From JAAYAY01 sp964563135 (GTDB lineage Bacteria > Planctomycetota > Planctomycetia > Pirellulales > Thermoguttaceae), in contig CAZLWV010000014.1 of assembly GCA_964563135.1 (NCBI GenBank), positions 1 to 64,000 on the forward strand: DNA of 64,000 bases. Reading direction: 5' to 3'. A model generated the notes under the pieces. The model was given only the letters and a program-made list of their open reading frames with translations, was not told the DNA's origin and made no database searches. This document shows, one piece after another, positions 10,231 through 19,558 of this stretch. The translations under genes were made by a program, and so were the position numbers. How positions within the stretch are numbered: position 1 is the first letter of the stretch; every line of letters begins with the position of its first letter.

Positions 10231-10714
10231 ATGGCCTTGCATAATTCCGACAGCAGCAGCCTTCGTGCTCCCCCCTTGGCCGGCACCGGGGCCGGCGAGT
10301 GAACTGCTCCCGCAGCCGTGCAGGGCCGGCGCCTGGCGGGGAATAACTTGTTGATGGTGCATTGATGGGCGAATGGAAAACTGCGGTTGCCAACATCCGA
10401 CCTGCGATCCTCGAAAAAACGATCGGTCGTCGACATGCCACCAACAACCGCTCGACATCCGGGTGACAGGTTTTCCACACCTCGAAAGCGGAAACTTGCA
10501 GACGAAAACTCCGGGCACCACAAGAGATGCGTTCCAGACCAGAGAAGGATCGACAGAAAAACGGCTCTTTTTCCTGCTGCTGATAGTTAGAAATACAAAG
10601 AAAGAAAGACTGGGAGCCATTGCAGAATGTTGACGGTCGATCGTCTGGTCCGTCGGCCGCACCTTGGAGTCAACTGGCAAGAAGAACCGGGATCTCTGAA
10701 GGATAGATGAAAAC
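10231..10714. other. Candidate oriC region between dnaA and dnaN
   Basis: This 484-bp spacer has no convincing gene and is richer in A and T than its surroundings, particularly around 10545-10610. It holds one near-consensus DnaA box, TTTTCCACA, at 10471-10479, and a weaker inverted match TGGAAAACT near 10375. Spacers next to dnaA and dnaN are frequent origin sites. Only one good box is visible, so the origin assignment is tentative. Confidence 0.45.
10471..10479 (+). promoter_or_regulatory. Near-consensus DnaA box
   Basis: TTTTCCACA differs from the consensus TTATCCACA at one position. It lies in the dnaA-dnaN spacer. Confidence 0.5.
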
Positions 10715-11824
10715 ATGAAAGTTGTCTGTGAACGCGAAAGACTTCTCCACGCTTTCCAAATCGCCGCGGGCGTGGCTTCCACCCGTACTCCGAAACCCAT
10801 CCTCGAGAATATCAAGCTCGAGGCCACCCAGACCGTGGCGACCGTCATGGCCACGGATCTGGAGATTGGGATCCGCATCGACGTGACGGGACTGGATGTC
10901 CAGGCGGGCGGGAGCGTCGTTCTTCCCATCAAACGGGCCGGGAGCATCCTGCGGGAATCGTCGGACGCGAAACTCACGATCGAGAGCGACGGCAGCAAGA
11001 CGTTGATCTACGGGGAACGGAGCGAGTTCCAGTTGCCCACGCAGAACCCCGACGAATTCCCGCCCGTGCCTCCGTTCGCCGAACACGCCTACCACGAAGT
11101 CTCGGCCCGGCTGTACCGCGAGCTCATCCGCCGCACCGTTTTCGCCACCGACACCGAGAGCAGCCATTACGCCCTCGGCGGGATCCTTCTGGAGCTCACG
11201 GCCGATCGCATCGTCGGTGTGGGAACCGATGGCCGCCGGCTCGCCATGCAGGACGGACCTGCCGAGGCCGTCAACGGCCACAAGACGACCGACAGCACCG
11301 TCATCCCCAGCAAGGCCGTCCGGCTCATGGAACGGGCCATCGCCGACAACGAAGAGAAGATTCAACTGGCCGTCCGGGAGAACAGCGTGGTTCTGCGCAG
11401 CCACCAGACCACCATCTTCTCGCGGCTGGTTGAAGGCCGGTATCCGCGCTGGCGCGACGTGTTTCCCAACCGCAACGACATGGTGAAGATCGAGATGAAC
11501 GTCGGCCCGTTCCTCACCGCGGTCCGCCAGGCGGCGATCGTGACCAGCGACGAACGCCGCGGCATCGATTTCAATTTCGGCGAGGGAAAACTCGTGCTCA
11601 TCGGCCACGGCGCCGAGCACGGCGAGGCGGAGGTCGAGCTTCCGATTGGATACGACGGCCAGAAAGTGCCCGTGAAGCTCGATCCCCGCTACGTGGTGGA
11701 GTTTCTCCAGGTGCTCGACCCGGCCGGGACCATCACGCTCCACGTGCGCGATTCGCAGAGCGCCATCGTGTGCGATACGAGCGACAGCTATTCCTACGTG
11801 ATCATGCCGCTGTTCCGCGACTAG
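10715..11824 (+). CDS. dnaN: DNA polymerase III beta subunit (sliding clamp)
   Basis: The protein has 369 residues, the normal clamp length. It starts MKVVCERERLLHAFQIAAGV, continues PILENIKLEA and ATDLEIGIRI in the first clamp fold, and has GTDGRRLA in the second and the family ending YSYVIMPL. Two such chains form the ring that tethers the replicative polymerase to DNA and binds other replication and repair proteins. The ATG follows GAAGGATAGATGAAAAC; GAAGG is a usable ribosome-binding site. It lies between dnaA and dciA, as expected in a replication cluster. Confidence 0.95.
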   Translation: MKVVCERERLLHAFQIAAGVASTRTPKPILENIKLEATQTVATVMATDLEIGIRIDVTGLDVQAGGSVVLPIKRAGSILRESSDAKLTIESDGSKTLIYGERSEFQLPTQNPDEFPPVPPFAEHAYHEVSARLYRELIRRTVFATDTESSHYALGGILLELTADRIVGVGTDGRRLAMQDGPAEAVNGHKTTDSTVIPSKAVRLMERAIADNEEKIQLAVRENSVVLRSHQTTIFSRLVEGRYPRWRDVFPNRNDMVKIEMNVGPFLTAVRQAAIVTSDERRGIDFNFGEGKLVLIGHGAEHGEAEVELPIGYDGQKVPVKLDPRYVVEFLQVLDPAGTITLHVRDSQSAIVCDTSDSYSYVIMPLFRD

Positions 11825-11847
11825 GGTGTCCTGGAGAGGCCGGCTCC

Positions 11848-11864
11848 GCCCGCATTGTGCGGGC
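11848..11864 (+). other. Hairpin in the dnaN-dciA spacer
   Basis: A 7-bp perfect stem (GCCCGCA with TGCGGGC) and 3-base loop lie 23 bases after the dnaN stop. No T-run follows, so it may affect RNA stability more than termination. Confidence 0.3.
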
Positions 11865-11893
11865 CCGAGCATCATCGAGGCTGCGAGAAGAAC

Positions 11894-12196
11894 ATGGCAA
11901 AAGGCCCCGAACCTATCGGAGAGATTCTGGCCCAGTTGATGGCCCGCCGCGGATTCGCCCGGGTCCTCAGCGCTGAGGCTTTCGACTCCGCGTGGCGCGC
12001 GGCGGCGGGCGAAACGCTCGCCGCGTTCACCCGTCCGGGCGCCGTGAGACGCGGCAAGCTGGAGGTGACGGTTGCCAATTCCACGCTGGTTCAAGAATTA
12101 TCGTTTCAAAAATCCCGGTTGCTGAAAAGCCTGGCCGAACTGCTGCCCGACGAGAAGATCGAGGATCTTCGCTTCCGGGTCGGGTCGGTCAGGTAA
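11894..12196 (+). CDS. dciA: DciA (DUF721), predicted replicative helicase loader
   Basis: A 100-residue protein with the DUF721 pattern: IGEILAQLMARRGFARVLS, then W..AAGE (DSAWRAAAGETLAAFTRPG), then GKLEVTVANSTLVQELSFQKSRLLKSL. DciA is the widespread bacterial partner that loads DnaB helicase where no DnaC or DnaI is present. That role is known for the family and not shown here. The start at 11894 follows GCGAGAAGAAC, with GAGAAG as the likely ribosome-binding site. It sits 69 bp after dnaN and 107 bp before gyrB, which fits co-expression of replication genes. A short DnaA lacking domain I would plausibly depend on another loader such as this. Confidence 0.85.
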   Translation: MAKGPEPIGEILAQLMARRGFARVLSAEAFDSAWRAAAGETLAAFTRPGAVRRGKLEVTVANSTLVQELSFQKSRLLKSLAELLPDEKIEDLRFRVGSVR

Positions 12197-12303
12197 GACC
12201 GGCAGAGAAGATGGTGGGGCGCGGCGGATTGCGGGAAACACCCAGCACATGTTTCCCGGCATTCGACTGCGTCCATGATGACAACTTTACCGAGTGAACG
12301 AAA

Positions 12304-14841
12304 ATGTCTGACGATCTCAATAAGAATGATCATGCCGGCGACGACGTGTCGCAGTTCCAGAAACTGAATGGAAAGGTCGAGAGCGAATATGGGGCCGAAC
12401 AGCTCGAACACCTGAGCGACCTGGAGCACGTTCGCGGCCGGCCGAGCATGTACATCGGCGATACCACGATCCGCGGTCTGCACCACCTCGTGTACGAGGT
12501 CGTCGACAACTCGATCGACGAAGCCATGGCCGGCCATGCCACCGAAATCAATGTGAAGATCAACAACGACGGCTCGGTCACCGTGGAAGACAACGGCCGC
12601 GGGATCCCCGTCGAGGTCCATCCGGACCTGGGATTCTCCACCCTCCAGGGCGTGATGACGGTCCTCAAGTTCGGCGGCAAGTTCAGCAAGGGTGCCTACC
12701 AGACTTCGGGCGGTCTTCATGGTGTCGGTGTCACTGTCGTCAACTTCCTCTCGGAGTGGTGCGAGGTCGAAGTGCGCCGCGGCGGGCACGTCTACCAGCA
12801 GGAGTACGAACGCGGCATCCCTACCAGCGAGGTCCAGCGGATCGGGATCAGCGACCGGGTGGGCACCAAGACCACCTTCAAACCCGACCCGCAGATCTTC
12901 CCGGTCACCAAGTTCACCTACGCCACGCTCCACAAGCGCCTCCAGGAACTGGCGTTCCTGAACCAGGGTGTCAGGATCGTGTTTTACGACGAACGCTCCG
13001 ATGAGGGCGAAACATTCCAGTATAAGGACGGCATCCGCGAGTTCGTGCGGTTTCTCAACAGGGCAAGCGAACCGGCCCATCCGGAAATCATCTCGATCGT
13101 CGGACAGTTCGAAAACGTCGGTCTGGAGATCGCGTTGCAGTACTCCAGCGAGTACACGGAGAACGTGCACTCCTACGTCAACAACATCTGCACGATCGAA
13201 GGGGGAACCCACGTCTCGGGCTTCCGGGCGGCAATCACCCGGACGCTCAACAACTACGGCAAGAAGGAAAACCTGTTCAAGCAGATCGTTCCCAGCGGCG
13301 ACGACTTCCGCGAAGGGCTGACCGCCGTGATCTCGCTGCGCGTGCCTGAGCCGCAGTTCGAAGGCCAGACGAAAACCAAGCTTGGCAACGGCGAGATCGA
13401 GGGGATCGTCAACTCGGTGGTTGGAGAAATCCTGGGCAACTTCCTGGAGGAAAACCCGAAGACGGCGAAAGTCATCGTGCAAAAGGGGCTCCTGGCGGCT
13501 GAGGCCCGCGAGAGCGCCCGCAAGGCGCGCCTGCTCGTTCGCGAACGCAAGGGCGCACTCAACTCCGGAGGCATGCCCGGAAAACTGCGCGACTGCTCCA
13601 GCCGCGATGTCGAACGCTGCGAATTGTATCTAGTGGAAGGGGATTCGGCCGGCGGAAGCGCCGAGGGAGGACGGCTGCGGGAATACCAGGCGATTCTCCC
13701 CTTGCGAGGCAAGATCATCAATGCCTTCAAGGCCCGCGAAGACAAGGTCCTCCAGAGCGAAGAGGTCAAGAGCATGATCGCCGCCGTGGGCGCCGGATTC
13801 GGCGGCGAAATGGACCTGTCCAAGCGGCGCTACAACAAGATCATCATCATGACCGACGCCGACGTGGACGGATCCCATATCCGCACGCTCTTGCTGACCT
13901 TCTTCTACCGGCAGATGTACGACCTCCTCAAGGCAGGACATGTGTTCGTGGCCCAGCCGCCGCTGTTCCGGGTCAAGCAGAAGAGCAAGACCTACTATGT
14001 CCAGACGGAAGAGGAGATGAAGGCCCAACTCCTGGAACTCGGGTTGGCCGACGCTGAATTCCAGCCCGGCGACGGGCGGGTGATCCAGGGAGAGGAAATG
14101 AACCGCCTTTGCCAGACCCTGGCCGCACTCGAAGAATCCCTCTACGCCCTGGAACGCCGCGGGATCAGTCTGCGGGCCCATGCCAGGCTCCAGGATCCGA
14201 TCACGGGCCGCCTGCCGGTCTTCCATGTCTTCCTCGGACGCGAGGAGCGCTGGTTCACCAGCCGGCCCGAACTGGAAGAATTCCTCTCGAGCCATGAGAA
14301 AGCCGCCGGAAAGGAACTGAAACTCAGCCCCGAATCGAAGCTGAAGGCCCTGGACGGCGCGGCGCACGAAAATGATCAGCCCGATGACCAGGTTTCAGCC
14401 GTCATGGAACTGAGCATCGTCGAGTTCCACGAGGTCCGCTCGATCAACAACCAGCTCGCCCAACTCCGCCAGATGGGATTCGAGATCGATAGCCTCATTC
14501 CCCAGCAACGCACCGGTATCGAGGAGCCGCGCTATATCCTCCGCCGCGGCGACTCGACCAACGGGCTGAATGACCTTCGCGGGCTGCTCACCGCCATCCG
14601 CTCCGCCGGCGAAAAAGGCCTCCAGATCACCCGGTTCAAAGGCCTGGGCGAAATGAACGCCGAGGAGTTGCGTGATACGACGCTGGCGCCGGAAAACCGC
14701 ACCCTTCTGCGGGTGACCCTCGAAGACGCCTCCGCGGCCGACGCCAACCTCCGCCGCACCTTCTACCGGCACGCCGCGAGCATCAACCACGTGCGGGCGT
14801 TCCGGCGCATCTACCCGAGGCGGACCGAGACCAGCTTCTGA
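12304..14841 (+). CDS. gyrB: DNA gyrase subunit B, as assembled (chimeric C-terminus)
   Basis: GyrB provides the ATPase of the gyrase heterotetramer. Motifs are clear: EVVDNSIDEA and DNGRGIPV (GHKL ATPase), SGGLHGVG (ATP lid), YLVEGDSAGGSA and DADVDGSHIRTLLLTF (Toprim, metal binding), and RFKGLGEMN near the C-terminus. The protein is authentic to about LEDASAADA, near codon 814. The final 32 codons are not GyrB: they come from an inserted foreign segment. The true ending (DLFRILMGD... ending NLDV) is found at 15007-15098 after a second copy of the same 42 bp. Rejoining 12304-14743 to 15007-15098 gives 843 residues with the frame intact. Confidence 0.93.
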   Translation: MSDDLNKNDHAGDDVSQFQKLNGKVESEYGAEQLEHLSDLEHVRGRPSMYIGDTTIRGLHHLVYEVVDNSIDEAMAGHATEINVKINNDGSVTVEDNGRGIPVEVHPDLGFSTLQGVMTVLKFGGKFSKGAYQTSGGLHGVGVTVVNFLSEWCEVEVRRGGHVYQQEYERGIPTSEVQRIGISDRVGTKTTFKPDPQIFPVTKFTYATLHKRLQELAFLNQGVRIVFYDERSDEGETFQYKDGIREFVRFLNRASEPAHPEIISIVGQFENVGLEIALQYSSEYTENVHSYVNNICTIEGGTHVSGFRAAITRTLNNYGKKENLFKQIVPSGDDFREGLTAVISLRVPEPQFEGQTKTKLGNGEIEGIVNSVVGEILGNFLEENPKTAKVIVQKGLLAAEARESARKARLLVRERKGALNSGGMPGKLRDCSSRDVERCELYLVEGDSAGGSAEGGRLREYQAILPLRGKIINAFKAREDKVLQSEEVKSMIAAVGAGFGGEMDLSKRRYNKIIIMTDADVDGSHIRTLLLTFFYRQMYDLLKAGHVFVAQPPLFRVKQKSKTYYVQTEEEMKAQLLELGLADAEFQPGDGRVIQGEEMNRLCQTLAALEESLYALERRGISLRAHARLQDPITGRLPVFHVFLGREERWFTSRPELEEFLSSHEKAAGKELKLSPESKLKALDGAAHENDQPDDQVSAVMELSIVEFHEVRSINNQLAQLRQMGFEIDSLIPQQRTGIEEPRYILRRGDSTNGLNDLRGLLTAIRSAGEKGLQITRFKGLGEMNAEELRDTTLAPENRTLLRVTLEDASAADANLRRTFYRHAASINHVRAFRRIYPRRTETSF

Positions 14842-14964
14842 CGCGGTCCGCGCTCAGGCGGGAGGCCGGCGCAGCACCGCGACGCTGTGGGAGCCGAGGT
14901 TGACCATCCCGTCCGGCGTCACGGTGACCCCACCGCACGCGCGGACCAGCGCGCNNNNNNNNNN
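14744..14964. other. Probable mis-assembled foreign segment plus 10-N gap
   Basis: Positions 14702-14743 are repeated exactly at 14965-15006 (42 bp). Between them lie 211 bases unrelated to gyrB and ten Ns (14955-14964). The segment is very GC-rich. On the minus strand it encodes a coherent protein end, GGVTVTPDGMVNLGSHSVAV and six more residues, stopping near 14850. On the plus strand another tail ends at 14841. This looks like the convergent ends of two genes from another, perhaps actinobacterial, genome joined in by scaffolding. Confidence 0.85.
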
Positions 14965-15098
14965 CCCTTCTGCGGGTGACCCTCGAAGACGCCTCCGCGG
15001 CCGACGACCTGTTCCGCATCCTCATGGGCGACAAGGTGGAACCACGCCGCGAGTTCATCGAAAAACACGCCCTCGAGGCGAGAAATCTCGACGTCTGA
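14965..15098 (+). CDS. gyrB: True 3' end of gyrB, displaced by the assembly error
   Basis: This segment starts with a 42-bp exact copy of 14702-14743, which encodes LLRVTLEDASAAD. It continues with DLFRILMGDKVEPRREF and the usual GyrB ending, IEKHALEARNLDV, with a stop at 15096-15098. It completes gyrB when joined after 14743 and is not a separate gene. Confidence 0.93.
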
Positions 15099-15509
15099 GC
15101 CCGCGCTCCCGTCCCGCTCGCCCGTGTGCTCACGGCCCGCTCAGCAGCGAGAGCAGTTCCCGGTGCGCCGGCCGGAACTGCTCCACGCCGCACCTGTCTC
15201 CCTTCTCCTGGCAATTAGGGAAGTCGCGGCGAACGTGATTCAACCGCGGTACCCACACATCTGCGCCCCTTGCCAGCTCCTTCGTCGCACGTGTATCGAT
15301 GGTCCCCAGCTTGGGGGCATACTTGCGCACGAGCCCCGCCAGCGCCGGATTGCCGGCAGTGTTTCCCTCGGCTAGCCCCGACGGCCTGGAATCCGTCGTC
15401 CAGCCCGCGCCTCCTGCCGTCTGCTTGCTCCGGCGCCGGCCGGACTGTATCGTGTTGTACGTTGAGTCCGTTTCCTGCAAGCCAAGAGCCGCAAACTACC
15501 GGGAAGACG
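15099..15509. other. 411-bp stretch between gyrB and the DUF4838 gene
   Basis: No gene is assigned. On the minus strand a reading from about 15400 to 15130 looks protein-like (ALAGLVRKYAPKLGTIDTRA, ending HRELLSLLSGP). I do not recognise it, and no start with a ribosome-binding site is seen. It may be a remnant or chance. Confidence 0.3.
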
Positions 15510-17753
15510 ATGAACAGGACCTTCTTTGGACTGCTGTGTCTGTTATTGTTCCAGGCCCCGCTGGATTCGGCCGAGCTGGCCAGAGATGGCGCCGCCAGGT
15601 GGAAAATCGTTCTGCCCGACGAGCCGACAGCCGTCGAGAAGACCGCCGCCAGGGAGCTTGCAGAACACCTGAAGCTCGTTACCGGCGCCGACTTCCCCAC
15701 GATTGCCGAGAAAGAGGCTCCCGCCCAAGGCAAGGATCTGATCTTCGTCGGCAACACGGCCAAGGCGCCGCAGAAGGATTACCGGTTCGACGAGATCCTG
15801 ATCCGCATGCAGGACGGCAACCTCTTGCTGGCCGGGCATGAAAAGCGGGGATGTCTCTACGCGGTCTACTCCTTTCTCCAGGATGTGGTCGGCGTTCGCT
15901 GGTGGGCGCCCGACGAGAGCTTCATCCCGAAGAAACCCACACTCCTGGTGGCCGACGATCTCAACATCTCCTATGCGCCCCAGCTCATCTCCCGGGAGAT
16001 GTACCATCGCAAGGCCCAGCCGACCGTCTTCTCGGCCCGTATGAAGGGAAACGGCTCCCTGACCGAAGAGTATGGCGGTGCGGTGCGGATCGTCAACTTC
16101 GTGCATTCCTTCTACAAATACCTTCCGCCCGAAAAGTACTTCGAAGCCCACCCCGACTGGTATTCCGAACTCGACGGCAAACGGGTGCACGAGCGAGCCC
16201 AGCTCTGCCTGACCAACGAGGAGATGACGGCGGAACTGATCAAGAACGTGCTGGAGACGCTGCGGAAGAACCCCGGCGCGAAGATGATCGACGTCTCCCA
16301 GAACGACTGGTATGGGTTCTGCACCTGCGCCATGTGCAAGGCGGTCGACGACGCCGAGGAGAGCCACGCGGGGACACTCGTTCTGATGCTCAACCGGGTG
16401 GCCGAGGCGGTCGAGAAGGAGTTTCCCGACGTTCTGGTGGAATCGCTCGCCTATCAGTACACCCGCAAGCCGCCGAAAACGATCAAGCCTCGCGACAACG
16501 TTCTGATTCGGCTTTGCACGATCGAGTGTTCCTATATCCAGCCGCTCGACGGCGAGCAGAACGCGAAGTTCGCCCTGGACATGGAAGGCTGGAGCAAACT
16601 GGCCAAGTACCTGTTTATCTGGGACTACACGACCAACTACAACGACTACCTCGGCCCCCACCCCAACCTGCGAGTGCTCGCGCCGAACGTCCGCTACTTC
16701 GTCAAGCACGGGGCCATCGGCCTGTTCGAGGAAGGGGAAGGCGACGACTTCTGCGAACTGAAGAACTGGCTGCTGATGCGGGTGATGTGGGAGCCGGATC
16801 TCGACGCCGAGAAACTCATCGACGAATTCCTGCGCGGCTATTACGGCGAAGAGGTCGCCCCGCTCCTCCACCAGTACTGGGATGTGCTCATCGCCCAGGC
16901 TGAAAAGGAGAAGATCTACCTGGGCTGCTTTGGCATGAACTCGGCGAAGTGGATCGACCTGGCCACTCTCAACCAGGTCACCGAGATCATGAACAAGGCG
17001 GTCGAGACCGCCACGCAAACCTATGGTGCCCAGTCCGACGAGTTGCGGCGCTTGCGAAAATCGAAGATGGGGATCGATCACGTGTGGCTGACCCGCTACT
17101 ACCCGCTCCGCTGCGAGTCGCGCGAGAAGAAGGTGCCGTTCCTGGGTCCCAAAGACCCGGTGCAGGCGGCGGAGGAGTTTGCGGAGAACTGCAAGCAGTT
17201 CAAGACGAGCGCCGTGGCCATCTCGCAAGAGGGGAAACTCGATCTGTACCTCGACGGATTGAGGGCGGGGTTCATCGCGCAAAAAAATCCGCCGGAACTC
17301 TGCAAGGGGCTCCCGGAAGACGGGTGGATCGTGCTGGACGCCCTGTCGTTCAACAACTACAACGATGCGGCCACGATTATCGACGACCCGCAAGGCTGGA
17401 ATGGCAAGAGCGTCCGCATGGGAACCAAGGTCGACTGGAATACGAGCTACACCCCGCCGGTTCGCGGGAAGTATCGCATTGCTGCCTCGCTACGGTGCGA
17501 GGGAACCATCAAGGAAGGCAAGCTCGGCTCCTGGGGTGTCTACGACGTCGCGGGTAAAAAATCGCTCCAGACGATGGTCCTCAACGCGAAGGATTTTGCC
17601 ACCCAGGACGGTTCGTTCGACAAGAAGTTCCGCTGGATCGACCTGGGCGTGGTCGATTTCGTGCCGGGGGCATATTTCTGGTTTGCCCACGGGCACAGTC
17701 CCGAGCTGGACGCGATCTTCGTCGACCGAGTGGTGCTGATCGGGCCGGAGTAG
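15510..17753 (+). CDS. Secreted DUF4838 protein (glycoside-hydrolase-like)
   Basis: A 747-residue protein with a signal peptide (FFGLLCLLLFQAPLDSA). The N-terminal part (VEKTAARELAEHLKLVTGADF, then LAGHEKRGCLYAVYSFLQD) resembles the domain that precedes the barrel in GH67 and GH20-type enzymes. The middle carries the DUF4838 hallmarks SQNDWYGFCTCAMCKAV, FIWDYTTNYNDY and GLFEEGEGDDFCELKNW. A C-terminal beta domain follows 560 or so. The substrate is not known; glycan breakdown is inferred. The ATG at 15510 is chosen because it begins the signal peptide, and AGAGCCGC lies upstream without a strong Shine-Dalgarno. The next gene begins 53 bp downstream in the same direction, so they may be co-transcribed. 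Confidence 0.75.
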   Translation: MNRTFFGLLCLLLFQAPLDSAELARDGAARWKIVLPDEPTAVEKTAARELAEHLKLVTGADFPTIAEKEAPAQGKDLIFVGNTAKAPQKDYRFDEILIRMQDGNLLLAGHEKRGCLYAVYSFLQDVVGVRWWAPDESFIPKKPTLLVADDLNISYAPQLISREMYHRKAQPTVFSARMKGNGSLTEEYGGAVRIVNFVHSFYKYLPPEKYFEAHPDWYSELDGKRVHERAQLCLTNEEMTAELIKNVLETLRKNPGAKMIDVSQNDWYGFCTCAMCKAVDDAEESHAGTLVLMLNRVAEAVEKEFPDVLVESLAYQYTRKPPKTIKPRDNVLIRLCTIECSYIQPLDGEQNAKFALDMEGWSKLAKYLFIWDYTTNYNDYLGPHPNLRVLAPNVRYFVKHGAIGLFEEGEGDDFCELKNWLLMRVMWEPDLDAEKLIDEFLRGYYGEEVAPLLHQYWDVLIAQAEKEKIYLGCFGMNSAKWIDLATLNQVTEIMNKAVETATQTYGAQSDELRRLRKSKMGIDHVWLTRYYPLRCESREKKVPFLGPKDPVQAAEEFAENCKQFKTSAVAISQEGKLDLYLDGLRAGFIAQKNPPELCKGLPEDGWIVLDALSFNNYNDAATIIDDPQGWNGKSVRMGTKVDWNTSYTPPVRGKYRIAASLRCEGTIKEGKLGSWGVYDVAGKKSLQTMVLNAKDFATQDGSFDKKFRWIDLGVVDFVPGAYFWFAHGHSPELDAIFVDRVVLIGPE

Positions 17754-17806
17754 GTGCCAAGATCATGAGCGGAACCAAGGTACAAAGGCGGAGGACGGGT
17801 TTCACC

Positions 17807-19237
17807 ATGAATCGCCGTGAATTCCTTGTTCACACAGGCCACACCAGCGCGCTGGCTCTTTGCGCGTCGTCCGGTTTGGCCGCGTCGTCGATTCTTGGCC
17901 AGGAGAAGGCCCCACCACAACCAGCCAGCGGGCCCTTGCGAGTTTCGCCGAAAAACCCCCGGTATTTCTGCGATGCGGCCGGCCGGGAACTGCTGCTGGT
18001 CGGTTCGCACACCTGGAACAGCCTGGTCGACATGGGGCGCAGCGACCCGCCGGAGCCGTTCGACTTCGACGCCTACCTCGATTTCCTCGACCGCTATGGG
18101 CACAACTTCATCCGCCTCTGGGCCTGGGATTCGACCCGCTGGGATACCCGGGCCAACGGCCGGCTGGGCAAGGACTTCATCCATCATGCCGCCCCCCTGC
18201 CCTGGGCGCGCACCGGTGCCGGGGTGGCGATCGACGGCAAGCCCCGGTTCGATCTGGCGCAGTTCAACCCCGCCTATTTCGAACGCTTGCGGACGAGGGT
18301 GAGTGCGGCGGGCCGACGGGGCATTTATGTCTCCGTCATGCTTTTCGAAGGCTGGGGCATGTTCCACGGCAACCGCCGCCGCGGCACCATGGACGCCTGG
18401 GCCTGGCGCAGCCACCCCTTCCACCCCGACAACAATGCCAACGGCATCGATGCCAAGGAGAAGGTACACAGCCTGGCCAATCCGTCCGTCAACGAACTTC
18501 AGGCAGCCTACATCCGCAAGGTCGTCGACACGGTCAACGATCTGGATAACGTGCTCTACGAGGTGATCAACGAAGGGGGCGAACCCAAGTGGGACTGGTG
18601 GGTCGTCGAAACGGTGCGCAGGCACCAGAAGGACAAGCCCCGGCAGCATCCCATTGGAATTACCGGCCATGGCTCGGAGAAGCTCGAGAGCATGCTGGCC
18701 AGCCCGGCCGACTGGATCTCGCCCGGGCGCCAGGATGGATTCGGCGACGACCCGCCCGCGTGGGATGGCAAGAAAGTCAGCCTCCTCGACACGGATCACG
18801 TCTGGGGCGTGGGGGGCAATGGGGCGTGGGTCTGGAAGAGCCTCCTGCGGGGCCACAACCCGCTGTTCATGGACCCCTACGACGGAACCGTGCTCGGCAA
18901 GCCGTTCGATCCGCAATGGGAGCCGATCCGGCTGGGCCTGGGCCACGCCCGGCGCCTGGCCGACCGGTTGGACCTGGCAGCGATGGCTCCGCACGACGAG
19001 CTCGCGTCCACAAAGTATTGCCTGGCCAATCCCGGAAAGGCCTACGTGGTGTACGTCCCGGCTGGCGCGATAGCCAGAGTCTCGCTCGGCGATGCGCCCG
19101 GCCGCTTCGCCCTCCAATGGATCGATCCCTCGAGCGGGAAAACGACTGCCGGGCAGCCGATCGACGGCGGTGGGGACCGGGAGTTCAAGACGCCGCTGGA
19201 TGGCGATGCGGTACTATACCTCAATCACCTTGAGTGA
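17807..19237 (+). CDS. Exported apiosidase-like (DUF4038) glycoside hydrolase
   Basis: From the ATG at 17807 (GGAGGACGGG upstream) the protein has 476 residues and a twin-arginine-type leader MNRREFLVHTGHTSALALCA, pointing to export in a folded state. The body is a TIM-barrel glycosidase-like domain: FDFDAYLDFLDRYGHNFIRL, then YEVINEGG with N255-E256 as the likely acid/base pair of clan GH-A, and LLDTDHVWG near the second catalytic site. DUF4038 members include GH140 apiosidases, but substrates vary. A small C-terminal beta domain starts around 400. An upstream in-frame start at 17765 would bury the RR motif and is not preferred. Confidence 0.75.
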   Translation: MNRREFLVHTGHTSALALCASSGLAASSILGQEKAPPQPASGPLRVSPKNPRYFCDAAGRELLLVGSHTWNSLVDMGRSDPPEPFDFDAYLDFLDRYGHNFIRLWAWDSTRWDTRANGRLGKDFIHHAAPLPWARTGAGVAIDGKPRFDLAQFNPAYFERLRTRVSAAGRRGIYVSVMLFEGWGMFHGNRRRGTMDAWAWRSHPFHPDNNANGIDAKEKVHSLANPSVNELQAAYIRKVVDTVNDLDNVLYEVINEGGEPKWDWWVVETVRRHQKDKPRQHPIGITGHGSEKLESMLASPADWISPGRQDGFGDDPPAWDGKKVSLLDTDHVWGVGGNGAWVWKSLLRGHNPLFMDPYDGTVLGKPFDPQWEPIRLGLGHARRLADRLDLAAMAPHDELASTKYCLANPGKAYVVYVPAGAIARVSLGDAPGRFALQWIDPSSGKTTAGQPIDGGGDREFKTPLDGDAVLYLNHLE

Positions 19238-19558
19238 CACGCATCATGGAATGGTGCGCGGAATACTCGGCCTGTTCGGGGACGCATAGCCTATCGCGAT
19301 CTCAAGTCAACAAGGCTCAACGGTCTATTGCTGCCGGTGGATGGTTTCCGACGGCGGATTGTCTCCGAGCCAACCTTCGCGTTCAAGTACACTCCACGCC
19401 GCACGAATGTGCTCTGCTGGAAACACCTTCTTGCGGCTGTTCCAAGCGTGCGTTCTTTCGATTGCCTTACAGCAGAACCAAGTTCTTCCGCGCGTCTGCT
19501 CCGCGTTTCAGCAATTATCGGTCAACGATCTTCTCTGCCCCCCATGCAAGCCTCTGGC
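19238..19558. other. 321-bp intergenic stretch
   Basis: This stretch is lower in GC than its neighbours. No recognisable gene is seen. Presumably it holds the promoter of the next gene, but no convincing -35/-10 pair could be picked. Confidence 0.4.
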
